64,000 nt of DNA, taken from Chloroflexi bacterium AL-N1 (lineage in GTDB: Bacteria; Chloroflexota; Chloroflexia; Chloroflexales; Roseiflexaceae). Shown in pieces: positions 1 through 9,823 of the stretch. The notes beneath the pieces were generated by a model. That model ran no database searches. It saw only the letters and a program-made list of their open reading frames with translations, and had not been told where the DNA came from. The position numbers and the translations under genes are program-made. How positions within the stretch are numbered: position 1 is the stretch's first letter; every line of letters starts with the position of its first letter. The DNA lies in assembly GCA_013122435.1 (NCBI GenBank), contig WYDT01000013.1, positions 62,001-126,000 of the forward strand, read 5' to 3'.

Positions 1-1640
1 AGTGGCTGCCGACTGAGTGACGAGACGTCCGTCGTAGTAATTCTGCTTCAGGTCGCGGTTGATGCGCGTAAGGAATTCACGGCGACGCTCATTCGAGATC
101 GCCTCGTTGGTGCCGCTCCACAGAATAATCGAGGGGCGGTTGTAATCGCGGAAGATCATCTCGCACCACATCTGGTCGGCGATGCGTCGTTGCTTCTGGT
201 CAGCAAAATGATAGGCATCGAACCACCAGGTCGGAATCTCTTCAGCAACTGCCAATCCCATTCGATCAGTTAGGAGATAGGTGTAGGGGTGGTTGGGGTA
301 ATGGGCCGTTCGCAAAAAGCTGACGTTCAGATCTTTGATGGTGGACAGGTCGTCGGAGATCCGCTCAATGCTGCCGATGGTTCGGCCCGTATCGATCCTC
401 ATGACAGGCAGTACCCGTAAAATACACCGGATGGTTGTTCAACAGCAGTTTTGGGGCATCCTTCGCGAGCGCGACTGTGCGTACACCAAACTGGGTATAA
501 AACTCGTCCACAATAGTCTGTCGGTCTCGGAGAGTCACCTTGAGCACATACAGGTTTGGGTCCGCCGATGTCCAGAGATCTGGTTCGCGTATACGTAGAT
601 TAATCTGCATCGCCTGCGTACCACTCGGCTTTAAGCTAACCGCAAATTGGTCCGTTTGGCACCTGCAACAGGCTCACCAGCGATTGCCGCCGCTGAGGGT
701 TCGGTCAGATTATTTTCGTTGACATCAGCGCGTAACACCGCTACATCGGCAACCAGTTGTTGCACGTTGTCTCCAGCATTGTGCACCACCAGCGTTGTCT
801 CGATTCTGCCGTATTCAGCGGGACCACATCGGCACAGGCTACATGTACAGACGGCAGAGCTTCCAGATAGATATCCTGAATGATGCCGATATAGTTCCAC
901 CAATCGTTGTTTATAGCTGGCACAAGATCGGTGCGGGTGTCCCACGGCGGATTGTCGACTCGCCCCACCACCACATTCTCGCCATCATAATGCACCAGTT
1001 CGGTCACATCAAGTGCGAAAGGTGTATAGCCGCCCTCGTGATAGCCCACCCAGGTGCCGTTCACCTAGACATCAGCCACATAGTTCACCGACTGAAAAAC
1101 CAGCCGTGTATGTTGTCCCTGCCAACTCTCATCAGCTGTGAAGCTGCGTCGATACCAGACACCATCCTCGTAGCGTTCGACCGATGTTGGAGTGGCATCA
1201 GGAGTAATGGTGTTTTCCGGTCGCGGAAGCATCATGTCATCCCAGGCTGAGTCGTCAAAATCTGCACGATGTCGGCCACCACCGACATCTTCGATCTGCT
1301 CCAGTGCCGTGGCGCGATCCGTCAGACTCAGATCGTGGTCAAAACTGGCGCGCTCCTTCTTCCAGGTTCCTGACAGATCGAGCACAGCACGGTCAGGTTG
1401 CAGTTCCAACGACGCCCACGGCCGATCATACGCAAACGGTATCTGTACATCATTGATAGAACGCAGACTCACCGTTGGCGCTAGCGTACCGGCTTCGCGT
1501 GAGGCATAGACATCGGTCGAATCGCTTGGTTGACTCGACTGGCTCCGTACTGGCACAACAGGCAACAACGACACAACAAATATGAACAGTGTCAGTAAGA
1601 TAGGGAGCGCAATGCGCCAATGCATATAGCCTCTCAACAT
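1..1640 (-). pseudogene. Glycoside hydrolase family 2 (beta-galactosidase/glucuronidase-like), broken; runs off the window start
   Basis: Starts at 1640 (ATG, AAGGAG seven bases upstream) with a signal anchor, followed by a GH2 sugar-binding domain (GTWKKER, then YEDGVWYRR). An amber codon at 1065-1067 replaces the Trp of DVWVNG, which the neighbouring paralogue keeps. Reading then continues in frame (VNGTWVGYHEGG, WWNYIGIIQDIYLEA) until the frame shifts near 820. It shifts again near 655 (into QTDQFAVSLKPSG) and near 400 (HEDRY then DTGRTIGSIERISDDL). The last frame stays open to base 1 and contains FLRTAHYPNHPYTYLL and PSIILWSGTNEA, the GH2 acid/base Asn-Glu motif. One nonsense codon and three frameshifts make this a clear pseudogene. 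The C-terminus lies outside the window. The family hydrolyses beta-galactosides or beta-glucuronides; the substrate cannot be told here. Confidence 0.9.
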
Positions 1641-1735
1641 TGAGTTTCTCCTTTGTTGTGAGTGTTAGAAGAAATCCGAACGTATCATCAGATACTCTTG
1701 GTTCGTTGGCATCTTGCGTACACAGGTGCGTGGTG

Positions 1736-3204
1736 CTACTCTAACGACCATGGCTCATAGGCCGACCGCAGCAGATCTGCCATGGGCTTGGCTGTGGTGC
1801 GATCCATCTTATAAAGCCCCATGGATTGATACGTGGTAATCGCTGTGTGCCAATCGAATGCGGTCCACCAAACAATACCCGCAACATAACCATCTGGTCA
1901 TCACGGATGCGGCTAATCTCACGTACAGTACGTCCGCTATCGGGCCATTCTTCGTGACGAGCCACCCCTGCCAGAAACAGTGGTTGATCGTTCAGCAACA
2001 GGGTGTGATCTTCTGTGTGAATCATACGCACACCAAACTGATACATGGTCGTATCGCTGCCCTGATCGCTCTGCAAAGCTGTTTCCAGCACATACAGATT
2101 GGGCGTCTCAGGGACCCAGAGTTGCACCTCGGGGATCTGTAGCGTGGCCTGCACGACTCGCGCCTCACCCGGTACATCGAGCGACACCGCAATGGGCTCA
2201 CCAATAGGCGCATCGGCAATGGCACTGGCGCGTGGATCGTTTGACCAACCAACCGCTGTCGGGTCAGTGCCATGCACCACAAAACGTAGTTCGCCCTGTT
2301 GGGGCATTGAGCAAGACAGCGCTTACCTGTACTGCTCTTGATGTGTCCGGTGTGCATATGTCCGCACGTACCACATATAGCTTTGGTGTGGCTTCCAGAT
2401 AGATATCCTGAATAATGCCAGTGTAGTTCCACCAATCGCTCTTCACGGCAAGAACGGTATCGAGGCGGGTGTCCCACGGCGGATTGTCGACTCGCACCAC
2501 CACCACATTCTCGCCATCATAATGCACCAGTTCGGTCACATCAAGTGCGAAAGGTGGATAGCCGCCCTCGTGATAGCCCGCCCAAACCCCATTCACCCAC
2601 ACATCGAGTACGCAGTTCGACACCAGGAAATGCAGTATCACCTGTTGAGCACGCCAGTTAGCATCAACTGTAAACTGACGCCGATACCAGACACCACCTT
2701 CGTATGGCTCCGGGCCACCCAGTGATCCGATCACAGCAGGCATCTCATGCTCAACATTGGACAGTTCCTTATCAAACCACATCTGGTCGTCAAACGCCGT
2801 GGTATGGCGATCTGCTCCTTCCTGCTCGATCTGCCGGAGGCCATCAAAACCGCGTGAAGTCAGACTCAGGTTAGTATCGACCGTGACACGCTCTTTCTTC
2901 CAGGTACCAGCGAGATCAAGGTGCGGACGATCTTGCGGATCAAAACTCAGCACTGGCAGGCCAGACTGCCAGGCCACTGGCACATCACCACCGCCAACTT
3001 GCGGTGTAGACCGGAACTCAAGGCTGGGTGACAAACTTCCATTATCGGGTCCGAGCACGAGCGCGGCACGTAATTGATTTTGCATTAGATTCAACGATGC
3101 ACATCCACTGATAATACATACAAAGACGAAAAGTAAGTAACCTGTTGAGCAACGGGGTACCCTGTCTGTAGAAACGGATAGCGAGAAAGGATTCCATCCT
3201 ATTG
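1736..3204 (-). pseudogene. Second GH2 glycoside hydrolase copy, frameshifted and lacking its catalytic barrel
   Basis: This is a paralogue of the broken GH2 gene at 1-1640 (shared TGIIQDIYLEA and LVHYDGENVVVVRVDNPPWD). The N-terminal part carries a lipobox-like LLFVFVCIISGC and intact jelly-roll motifs (YEGGVWYRRQFTVDANW, LDVWVNGVWAGYHEGGY). Near 2290 the frame shifts into the segment with MPQQGELRFVVHG, which runs to HEEWPDSGRTVREISRIRDD at about 1900. There the sequence jumps, with another frame change, straight to the end of a GH2 protein (GYVAGIVWWTAFDWHTAI, then AYEPWSLE and a TAG at 1736-1738). The TIM barrel with the catalytic glutamates is therefore missing. No good start codon with a ribosome site is seen near 3204, so the 5' limit is approximate. 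It cannot encode an active glycosidase. Confidence 0.88.
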
Positions 3205-3284
3205 TTCCCCTGTCTCTGTCAATAACATTGTACGATTCGCATGAGTCCGCCGCATCAAGATCTGATCGCCACCGAAAAAGCCCT

Positions 3285-4292
3285 CTAACACGAGTGAAGC
3301 CGCCCCACAGCAATCGCATCCTTTCCCAACTGTAAAAGGGTAATCGTTGCAACGCTGAAAGGTTGCCGCAGCGCATATCGCCCCGTGATTCGCTGGATCT
3401 GTGTAAGGAAATGGACACCCAACTGCGAGCCAACCCATCCACCAATGACGATAACACGTGGGTTGAACAGATTGAGAAGACTGGCGATCCCCACACCCAG
3501 ATAATGAATATTCTCATCCACGATCCGCACTGCAGTGGTATCACCACTATGCGCCGCCTCAATAATCACTGGAATAGCTAGAATCTGGGCATCCTGCTGC
3601 AGTAAATGGCTGTTGGGTTCGACATCGCGGAGTCGCTCAATGATGTGTGATGCACCAATGTAGGCTTCGAGGCAACCACGACTCCCACAGCGACAGGAGC
3701 GCCCATTGATCTCAACCACCGTATGGCCCCATTCGCCCGCGCTGTTGGTAGTACCGCGATACAGATTACCCTGTGTGATAATTCCTGCCCCAACACCGGT
3801 GCCAATCAAAAGCACTACCAAATCCTCACCACCACGCCCGGCTCCAAACCACATTTCCGCCTGTGCCATTGCCTTGGCACCGTTATCAACATAGATCGGC
3901 ATCGCCGACCGATCTGCGAGCAATGCCACCAGCGGGACATCCTGCCACCCCAACCTGCCGCCGAGACCGTTACCTGATCCGAACGCTGCACTACGCCGGG
4001 AACACCCACGCTTATGCCAATCACAGCATCAGACGACACTGCTGAGCGCTGTAACAACTCCTGAACACTTGCGACGATCTGATCAACCACTGTTTCAATC
4101 ACTTTCGCCGTCAGTGGCTGGTTCAGGGTTTCGCGCGGTCGAAATGCCAGATCGAGCAAAACAAGCTGAACATGCGTTTCGCCCAGATCGATTCCTAAGG
4201 CGTGTAATCGGTCCAGCAAAATAGAGGCGCTGCAGAATCGTCTGGCGGTTCATCCGACGAAGGTCACGCGTTGTGGGTCGAGATGGAGGCAT
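3285..4292 (-). pseudogene. ROK-family transcriptional repressor, broken
   Basis: Three reading frames together rebuild a ROK protein. From 4292 comes the start of the winged helix (RDLRRMNRQTILQRLYFAG, then PITR). At about 4212 this jumps in another frame to LHALGIDLGETHVQLVLLDL, the start of the sugar-kinase-like fold, so roughly the recognition helix and wing of the DNA-binding domain are deleted. Near 3945 the frame shifts again, into a segment with GAGRGGEDLVVLLIGTGVGAG, the cysteine zinc motif CRCGSRGCLEAYIG and FNPRVIVIGGWVG, ending at 3285. ROK repressors normally sense sugars or phosphosugars and control neighbouring sugar genes. It lies directly upstream of the two broken GH2 genes and probably once regulated them. 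Confidence 0.85.
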
Positions 4293-4761
4293 AACACAAC
4301 TGGGGTTTCGTGTCTAACTTTAAATAAAACTTATTTTAAGAAGTAATTTAAGTAAAATCAGTTTACTGAAAAAGTATGCTCCTGTCAATCGCCGAACAAC
4401 TGAATCTGTATTTCCGCAACCAGTTGTCGTAGCTACGAGGTTACACATAATCCTGAAGACTCATGCCTTGAAGAGATATCGGCTGATATTACATGAAAAT
4501 AACTACATACCGTAGCATATTAGTGGTAAATAGGAAAAAGAAACTATTTCTGCTCTTTCGTGTTTTTATACATTCAAGCTAAGTTTTGTAATCAATTTGA
4601 TAATTTCATACACTAAAAACATCCTGAAGTCATCAATACTATGGCTATTCGCAACCATTTTCTCCACCTTGGTTGCAAATTTGTAACAACACTTTAGTAT
4701 TTTAGTATCGACTACATTATTTGTGACAACACACACTTTTTATTAACAAAGAGGTGTAGAC
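4293..4761. other. AT-rich intergenic region between divergent units
   Basis: About 470 bases, clearly more AT-rich than its surroundings. It separates the broken ROK regulator (minus) from the CBM2 protein (plus). A ribosome binding site GAGGTG (4751-4756) belongs to the downstream gene. No convincing ORF or RNA gene was seen; promoters for both directions probably lie here. Confidence 0.6.
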
Positions 4762-6678
4762 GTGCAACAGCTTGTTTTCAAAATACGCTCAATGAAGACC
4801 CTTATCACAATGCTGACAGTAATAGTGGCCATTAGTAATTCTGTACAAGTAGATATCACTAATGCTGCAATACATTATCAGCAGCGCTCAACACAAAAAC
4901 CTGCATTATCAACTGATGATGATATACAAAATACATGCCCTGCTACACTTATTGACTTTGATTATGATGCGAATGGCAACAGCTTAAAAGCTGGTACCTG
5001 GATTGATGAACAATGGAGTGCATTGGGAATCCATATTCGAGGTAAGGGACTCAGCACCAAACCAGATCAGGTCATTGCCTTCGATTCGAGACAGCCAACG
5101 GAAGGAAACTGGGATTTAGGAACACCCAATGAAACCTTTGGTGGTCCAGGCAGGGGGATCGGTGGCGAAACAGATCAAGCAGGTGCAAATAGCACAGTTG
5201 CTGGAAACCTTCTCATATTAGCTGATAATCTCGAAGGTGGTAATCCGGTGCAGAATCCAGGCGATTCTGCTAAAGGCGGAAACATCTTCTTTAATTTTGA
5301 TTATCTCTATCAGGTAGACAGTATCACAATGATTGATATGGAAGGCAAAAAAAATGATTACCATGTCGATATTTTGGATAATCAGGGAGAAAAAATAAAA
5401 CGTATTACTTTTGAGCCATTGGGGAATAATAGTTATCAAAAAACCATTATTGGAGAAAGCCAGGTTTGGGGTCTAAAGTTTGCCCTTAATGGTGGTGGAG
5501 CCATCGCTGAAATCGTCCTTTGTAACAAACAGACTGATTCAACGACTAATCCAACACTACAGCCCAGCACGACCAGCACCCCGAGCCCAACAGCAACAGC
5601 CACTTCGACCCATACGCCCATTCCACCCACGGCCACCAACACCCCGAACATCACCAACACACAGGACGTCACTAGCACACCAGACCAAACCCACACTACG
5701 ACCACGCAATCAGACACCGAATGTAGTGTTGACTATGTAGTACGGGACCAGTGGAACACGGGCTTTGTAGCTGATGTCACCATTACTAACAATGGTCCTC
5801 CTATTGATGGCTGGACCCTCACCTGGAACTTTCCCAATGGTCAGCAGGTTAATAACGATTGGAATGCGAACATCACTCAGAACGGTGCTGCAGTCACAGC
5901 GACTGACGCTAGCTGGAATAAATCCATTCCTAGTGGTAGTACCGCCGAATTTGGCTTCCGGGGAACTTATATGGGTACTAACGGCAATCCAACAAACTTT
6001 TCCTTGAATAGAACTGGCTGTAATGGCGGTAGTGGGAATCCGACTGCGACACCCACCAGCACCCCCACAAACACGCCCACCAATACCCCGACCGCCTCGC
6101 CTACTCCTACCCACACTCCAACCACTACCAGCACATCCACCGCTACAGCAACGCCGACCAGCACCCCCACAAACACGCCCACCAATACCCCGACCGCGAT
6201 ACACACGAATACCCCAACCGCGACCCACACGCCCGTGCCTCCCACCAGTACCCCAACCGCGACGGCAACGGCAACCAACACCCCGGTACCCCCCACTGCT
6301 ATACCCACGAATACCCCAACCGCGACCCACACGCCTATGAATACCCCAACACCCACCAATACACCCGTGCCGCCGACCAGCACCCCGACTCATACCTCAA
6401 CCAACACTCCCACCGCTACCAGTACCCACACCCCCACCCCAACGAACACGCCGACCACCACCCATACGCCTATGCCGCCCACCAATACCCCCATCCCAGC
6501 CACCTCCACCGCAACAGCACTGCCTACTGCGACCAGCACCCCAACGGCAATACCGACGACCATCCTGTCCGTCACGGCAACCAACACACCAACGCCACCC
6601 AATACGGCAACACCAACCACTACACCACTACCAACAAGCCAAGAATCGGTTATCTTTTTACCATTAATTGTTCGGTAG
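4762..6678 (+). CDS. Secreted CBM2 protein with Thr/Pro linkers and C-terminal LPL motif
   Basis: Begins at GTG 4762 with GAGGTG five bases upstream; an internal ATG (MKTLITML) is an alternative. It is 638 residues. A signal sequence covers about residues 10-35. Residues about 50-255 form an N-terminal domain with the look of a secreted beta-sandwich (LIDFDYDANGNSLKAGTWID), family not recognised. A Thr/Pro linker follows. A carbohydrate-binding module of family 2 lies at about 322-425 (terminal cysteines, SVDYVVRDQWNTGFVADVTI, GWTLTWNFPNGQ, AEFGFRG). Then comes about 200 residues of Thr/Pro repeats and a C-terminus SVIFLPLIVR. CBM2 binds crystalline cellulose or chitin through surface tryptophans. 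No catalytic domain was found, so it may be a surface adhesin or scaffold; the hydrophobic-plus-Arg end resembles termini seen on other Chloroflexota exported proteins. Confidence 0.85.
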   Translation: MQQLVFKIRSMKTLITMLTVIVAISNSVQVDITNAAIHYQQRSTQKPALSTDDDIQNTCPATLIDFDYDANGNSLKAGTWIDEQWSALGIHIRGKGLSTKPDQVIAFDSRQPTEGNWDLGTPNETFGGPGRGIGGETDQAGANSTVAGNLLILADNLEGGNPVQNPGDSAKGGNIFFNFDYLYQVDSITMIDMEGKKNDYHVDILDNQGEKIKRITFEPLGNNSYQKTIIGESQVWGLKFALNGGGAIAEIVLCNKQTDSTTNPTLQPSTTSTPSPTATATSTHTPIPPTATNTPNITNTQDVTSTPDQTHTTTTQSDTECSVDYVVRDQWNTGFVADVTITNNGPPIDGWTLTWNFPNGQQVNNDWNANITQNGAAVTATDASWNKSIPSGSTAEFGFRGTYMGTNGNPTNFSLNRTGCNGGSGNPTATPTSTPTNTPTNTPTASPTPTHTPTTTSTSTATATPTSTPTNTPTNTPTAIHTNTPTATHTPVPPTSTPTATATATNTPVPPTAIPTNTPTATHTPMNTPTPTNTPVPPTSTPTHTSTNTPTATSTHTPTPTNTPTTTHTPMPPTNTPIPATSTATALPTATSTPTAIPTTILSVTATNTPTPPNTATPTTTPLPTSQESVIFLPLIVR

Positions 6679-6700
6679 TGTCAGAATCATTGTATAGAAA

Positions 6701-6740
6701 CAGCGGACAGAGGTTTTGCACCTTCTGTCGGCTGTTTTTT
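6701..6740 (+). terminator. Rho-independent terminator after the CBM2 gene
   Basis: An imperfect stem (CAGCGGACAGAGG against CCTTCTGTCGGCTG) is followed directly by TTTTTT. It starts 22 bases after the stop codon at 6678. Confidence 0.75.
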
Positions 6741-6781
6741 ATGACAAAACTTACCAGTGAAGAGCTAACTACCATCAAAAG

Positions 6782-6806
6782 CCGATAGGAGATGTTCTCC
6801 TATCGG
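6782..6806. terminator. Perfect 11-bp hairpin between convergent genes
   Basis: CCGATAGGAGA, loop TGT, then TCTCCTATCGG. It sits between the ends of the convergent CBM2 and calcium-repeat genes. There is no clear U-run on either strand, so it could be a backup terminator or an mRNA-stabilising 3' hairpin. Confidence 0.55.
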
Positions 6807-6841
6807 TTGTGCAGTAAGCACATCCTATATGAGCAAGCAGG

Positions 6842-7615
6842 TTAGGATTGGATGATTGCACCGATCAAGGTATGTCGGAAATCGCGGAGTGGGCGTTCGA
6901 CAAAGGTCGTTGACTCATACCCAGTCAAATCAGCAACAAACACGGTATGTGCATTCGGGCTGGGGCAGAAAACCTGCTCAACATCCTTGAGGCGTACGGT
7001 CACGGCCAGATTACCATTTGCAAAGAAGCGTGCTACAAACTGGAAGCCCAGTTTCTCTTCTGCGGGAACTTCTTCGATGGTGCAGCTAAACTGTGGCTTG
7101 TTGGTTATATCAACATGAGGAATCTGACGCTTCCAAGCGTAGAACAACTCTGGTACACCATTATCATCGAGCAGAATTGGGGCAAAGATCTGCGCGTCGT
7201 GACCACGGCCACCGACATAGAGATCGCTACCATCGCCGGGGGCCCAGATGTTGATGTCATTCCCGCGTCCACCATCAATGACATCGCTGTTGGGTCCGAC
7301 GAAGTTCTCAACACCACCAACGATCACATCATTACCAAGCAACCCAATGAGCAAGTCGTCACCGTTGTTTCCAACCAGCAAATCAGTGTTATTCAAACTT
7401 TGTGGTCCTACGTCCTCTGGCTGAATAAAACTGTTCTCTTCGTTATCGTTGTCCAGACCAAAGATCACGTTCCCTTTTTCGTCACCTACAATTACAGCAG
7501 CATTCGCAGGCCGGGTAATTGAGGGCAACAATACTACCGCGAGAAGTGCCAGAATGAACACTATGATCAAGCTGCGTGATTGGTTGGTTAGACGACTTAC
7601 TTTTGGCTGAAACAT
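6842..7615 (-). CDS. Secreted protein with RTX-like calcium-binding repeats
   Basis: Starts at ATG 7615 with AGGAAGG upstream; 257 residues. A signal peptide (about residues 13-40, ending ANA) is followed by degenerate nonapeptide repeats of the hemolysin calcium-binding type: LVGNNGDDLLIGLLGNDVIV, then VIDGGRGNDINIW and LYVGGRGHD. The C-terminal half (about 140-257) has no repeats and two cysteines about 40 residues apart, ending LRDFRHTLIGAIIQS. The repeats are expected to bind calcium outside the cell. The protein is short for an RTX toxin and lacks a catalytic domain. It could be a surface or matrix protein; its function is unknown. Confidence 0.75.
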   Translation of the reverse strand: MFQPKVSRLTNQSRSLIIVFILALLAVVLLPSITRPANAAVIVGDEKGNVIFGLDNDNEENSFIQPEDVGPQSLNNTDLLVGNNGDDLLIGLLGNDVIVGGVENFVGPNSDVIDGGRGNDINIWAPGDGSDLYVGGRGHDAQIFAPILLDDNGVPELFYAWKRQIPHVDITNKPQFSCTIEEVPAEEKLGFQFVARFFANGNLAVTVRLKDVEQVFCPSPNAHTVFVADLTGYESTTFVERPLRDFRHTLIGAIIQS

Positions 7616-7769
7616 GTTTAATACCTTCCTTTTTCAATATGACATATGTATTCATGGGAAGTTTTTCCCTCTTGGGTGTCTTGCATCACCCGCAGAAAAA
7701 GATAACATTTATGCCTGCTCCAAACGATGGGCATTCTTCTAACATGCCTCTAAGGGAATAGCGTATGTT

Positions 7770-8562
7770 CAGCGGAGTAGGGCAGGAAAGGGTTAGGGGT
7801 TAAGGGTTAGCAACAGCACGCCCCTCAAGACCCGTGCTCTGAGATGCGACTCACTCAAGTGGTGTAGCGCCCGCATCGGCACGGTGATCCAGCGTGAGTG
7901 ATATGCCGCCTGAGCCTGTCGAAGGCAGCAGGATTCTACGCTTCACGGAAGCTGCGTCGGTCGATGGTCTGTTCTCCGCTCCATCGCACTCCCCGTGGTA
8001 TCGACCTCTGGGAGTGGCATTGCCGACAGGGTGGCCGCCACCCCCGGCTCAGGCGCTGCGCCCTGAGCACCCGCAAAGAATGTTGGGAGTTTAGATTATG
8101 ATCGGGGTACATGCCTCGATGGTGCTCAATCCTTGTGGTGCCGACCACTGCGGAACCTGCGCCGATCAATGATCTGCTCTCCGCTCTCTACTCGCTAGAC
8201 TGCCCTTCTCACCAACCACGACCGCACAGCGGTTGCAAACCCCGCTACGCCCAACATCACCTGCTGCCTTCGACAAACTCAGGCAGCAGAGCTGCGCCCC
8301 CCAGACCACCAGCCTCCCCATCACTTGGTATCGGCGACGGTCACAGGGGACCACCCGTCGAACAGTTTAACCCCTAACCCTTCTGCGCCTCCGTCTCTCT
8401 GCGTCTTTGTGTTCAAATTACGGTGGGCAGGCACGCCAGTGCGCGGGCCAGCCATGCACCTATACATAGAATGATCTAACCCTTCCCACGTTCTCCGCTC
8501 TATCATTTTGCCGCTCCACCGCGCTCCCTTCCTACTGTTCTCCGCGCCACATAACACCCCTA
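7770..8562. repeat. Gene-free repeat-rich intergenic region
   Basis: No supportable gene in about 900 bases; the ORFs here are short, overlapping and of low complexity. It contains a telomere-like tract GGGTTAGGGGTTAAGGGTTA near 7790-7810, inverted copies of the CCTGAGC-TGTCGAAGG element (near 7911-7928 and 8268-8286), TAACCCCTAACCC near 8369-8381, the pyrimidine tract CCTCCGTCTCTCTGCGTCTT (near 8388-8407) and a CGGGCCAGCC element near 8448. The same elements recur near 11.9, 36.3, 38.2 and 39.0 kb. Confidence 0.7.
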
Positions 8563-9810
8563 TCACTCCGCAACACCGCGAAAGGTCGGTGCATACCCAG
8601 GAAACACCTCATCGAGTTGTGGATTGTTTAAGCGTTTCTGAAGGATTTCACCAAGAATATCGCGGTAGTCCGATGTCGCGGCGAGGTCGCCCGGGCCGAC
8701 GAGTTGGTCTGCTGCCAAACCAGGCCAGTCCCCATGGACCCGCCCACCGTTGACACCGCCACCAAGCAACATCATCATGCTACCATGACCATGATCGGTT
8801 CCCAATCCGCCATTCTCCCGGACGCGCCGCCCAAACTCCGACATAGTAATCACCAGTGTCTGATCGCCATACTCGTGGATATCGGCATAAAAAGCGGCCA
8901 TTCCCTGCGCCAGCGACGCAAGACTGCCGGCCATCCAGCCTTCGTTGCCGCCCTGTGCGATGTGGGTGTCCCAATCGCCCACGTCGAGACAGGCCACCTC
9001 AAGCCCAACTTCGGCTTTGATGAGCATAGCGACCTGCCGCAACCCCTGACCAAACTCGTCGTCGGGATACTGCACTCCAGTGGCGGGTCGGTAGCGCTCC
9101 GGGTCGAGCGACTCCAAAGTGGCCAGCACATCGAGCGTCGCCTGCCCTGTGTCGATGAGCGGGCCGTCAGCATATAGCGTCACCAATGCAGACTGCATCT
9201 GAGCAATTGATTGGGCATCGCCATCCATATGGAAATCGGTGATCGAACGGAGAGCAGCAGCGGGAATGCGCCCCTGTAGCGACCGCGGGATACGCTCACC
9301 GACGCCGATAGCCCGTAGTGGTGAAGTATTGTTGGTATCGAGCGAAGCCAGATGCCGCCCAATCCATCCTGAAGCCGGACCATTCTCGGTACTGATACCT
9401 CGCTCCATCAACTCCATCGCCTGAAAGTGTGAACGGCTCTCGTCGGGGGCTCCACAAGCCTGCACAAAGGCCAACTCCTGGCCTTCCCAGAACGGCATCA
9501 GCGGCGTAAGCGACGGATGGATGCCAAAGAAGCCATCCAGGTCCTGCGTTCGCAAATGCCCCTGCGTACCTCGGTCATCAGGCCGTGGGATTCCGATGCC
9601 AGGTCGCAAGCGGTAATATTCATCTTCGCCATGTGGCACTACAATATTCAAGCCATCAGCGGCCCCTCTTAAAAAAATACAGACCAACACATCCCCACGC
9701 GGTGCCGTATGTTTGGGCGCAAAGGCCATCCGTGGCATCCAGCGCGGGAGTGCAGATGCGAGCAGGTTAGTGGTAGTAAAGCGCAGCAGATTGCGCCGTG
9801 TTCGTACCAT
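8563..9810 (-). CDS. DUF1501 family protein
   Basis: 415 residues from ATG 9810. The N-terminus has a twin-arginine-like stretch (TRRNLLRF) and a short hydrophobic segment, followed by the family hallmarks: VLVCIFLRGAADGLNIVVPH near residue 41, the repeated aspartate/histidine motifs (DVGDWDTHIAQGGNEGW, VITMSEFGRRVRENGGLGTD, HGHGSMMMLLGGGV). DUF1501 proteins have an alkaline-phosphatase/sulfatase-like fold and are usually exported. They almost always pair with a DUF1800 gene, as here, 13 bases downstream of it. The enzymatic role of the pair is not established. The gene ends against the repeat-rich gap, and its C-terminus looks complete (FPGYAPTFRGVAE). Confidence 0.9.
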   Translation of the reverse strand: MVRTRRNLLRFTTTNLLASALPRWMPRMAFAPKHTAPRGDVLVCIFLRGAADGLNIVVPHGEDEYYRLRPGIGIPRPDDRGTQGHLRTQDLDGFFGIHPSLTPLMPFWEGQELAFVQACGAPDESRSHFQAMELMERGISTENGPASGWIGRHLASLDTNNTSPLRAIGVGERIPRSLQGRIPAAALRSITDFHMDGDAQSIAQMQSALVTLYADGPLIDTGQATLDVLATLESLDPERYRPATGVQYPDDEFGQGLRQVAMLIKAEVGLEVACLDVGDWDTHIAQGGNEGWMAGSLASLAQGMAAFYADIHEYGDQTLVITMSEFGRRVRENGGLGTDHGHGSMMMLLGGGVNGGRVHGDWPGLAADQLVGPGDLAATSDYRDILGEILQKRLNNPQLDEVFPGYAPTFRGVAE

Positions 9811-9823
9811 GAGCGTCTCCTGT

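Noticed and set aside
5710..6620. Long open frames on the opposite strand and in other frames of the Thr/Pro region
   Set aside because: They are Gly/Val/Arg-rich mirror images of the Thr/Pro repeats; the low-complexity coding sequence keeps all frames open.
7894..8377. Several ORFs of 60-90 codons in the repeat-rich gap
   Set aside because: No ribosome site, no protein-like pattern, and they consist of dispersed intergenic repeats.
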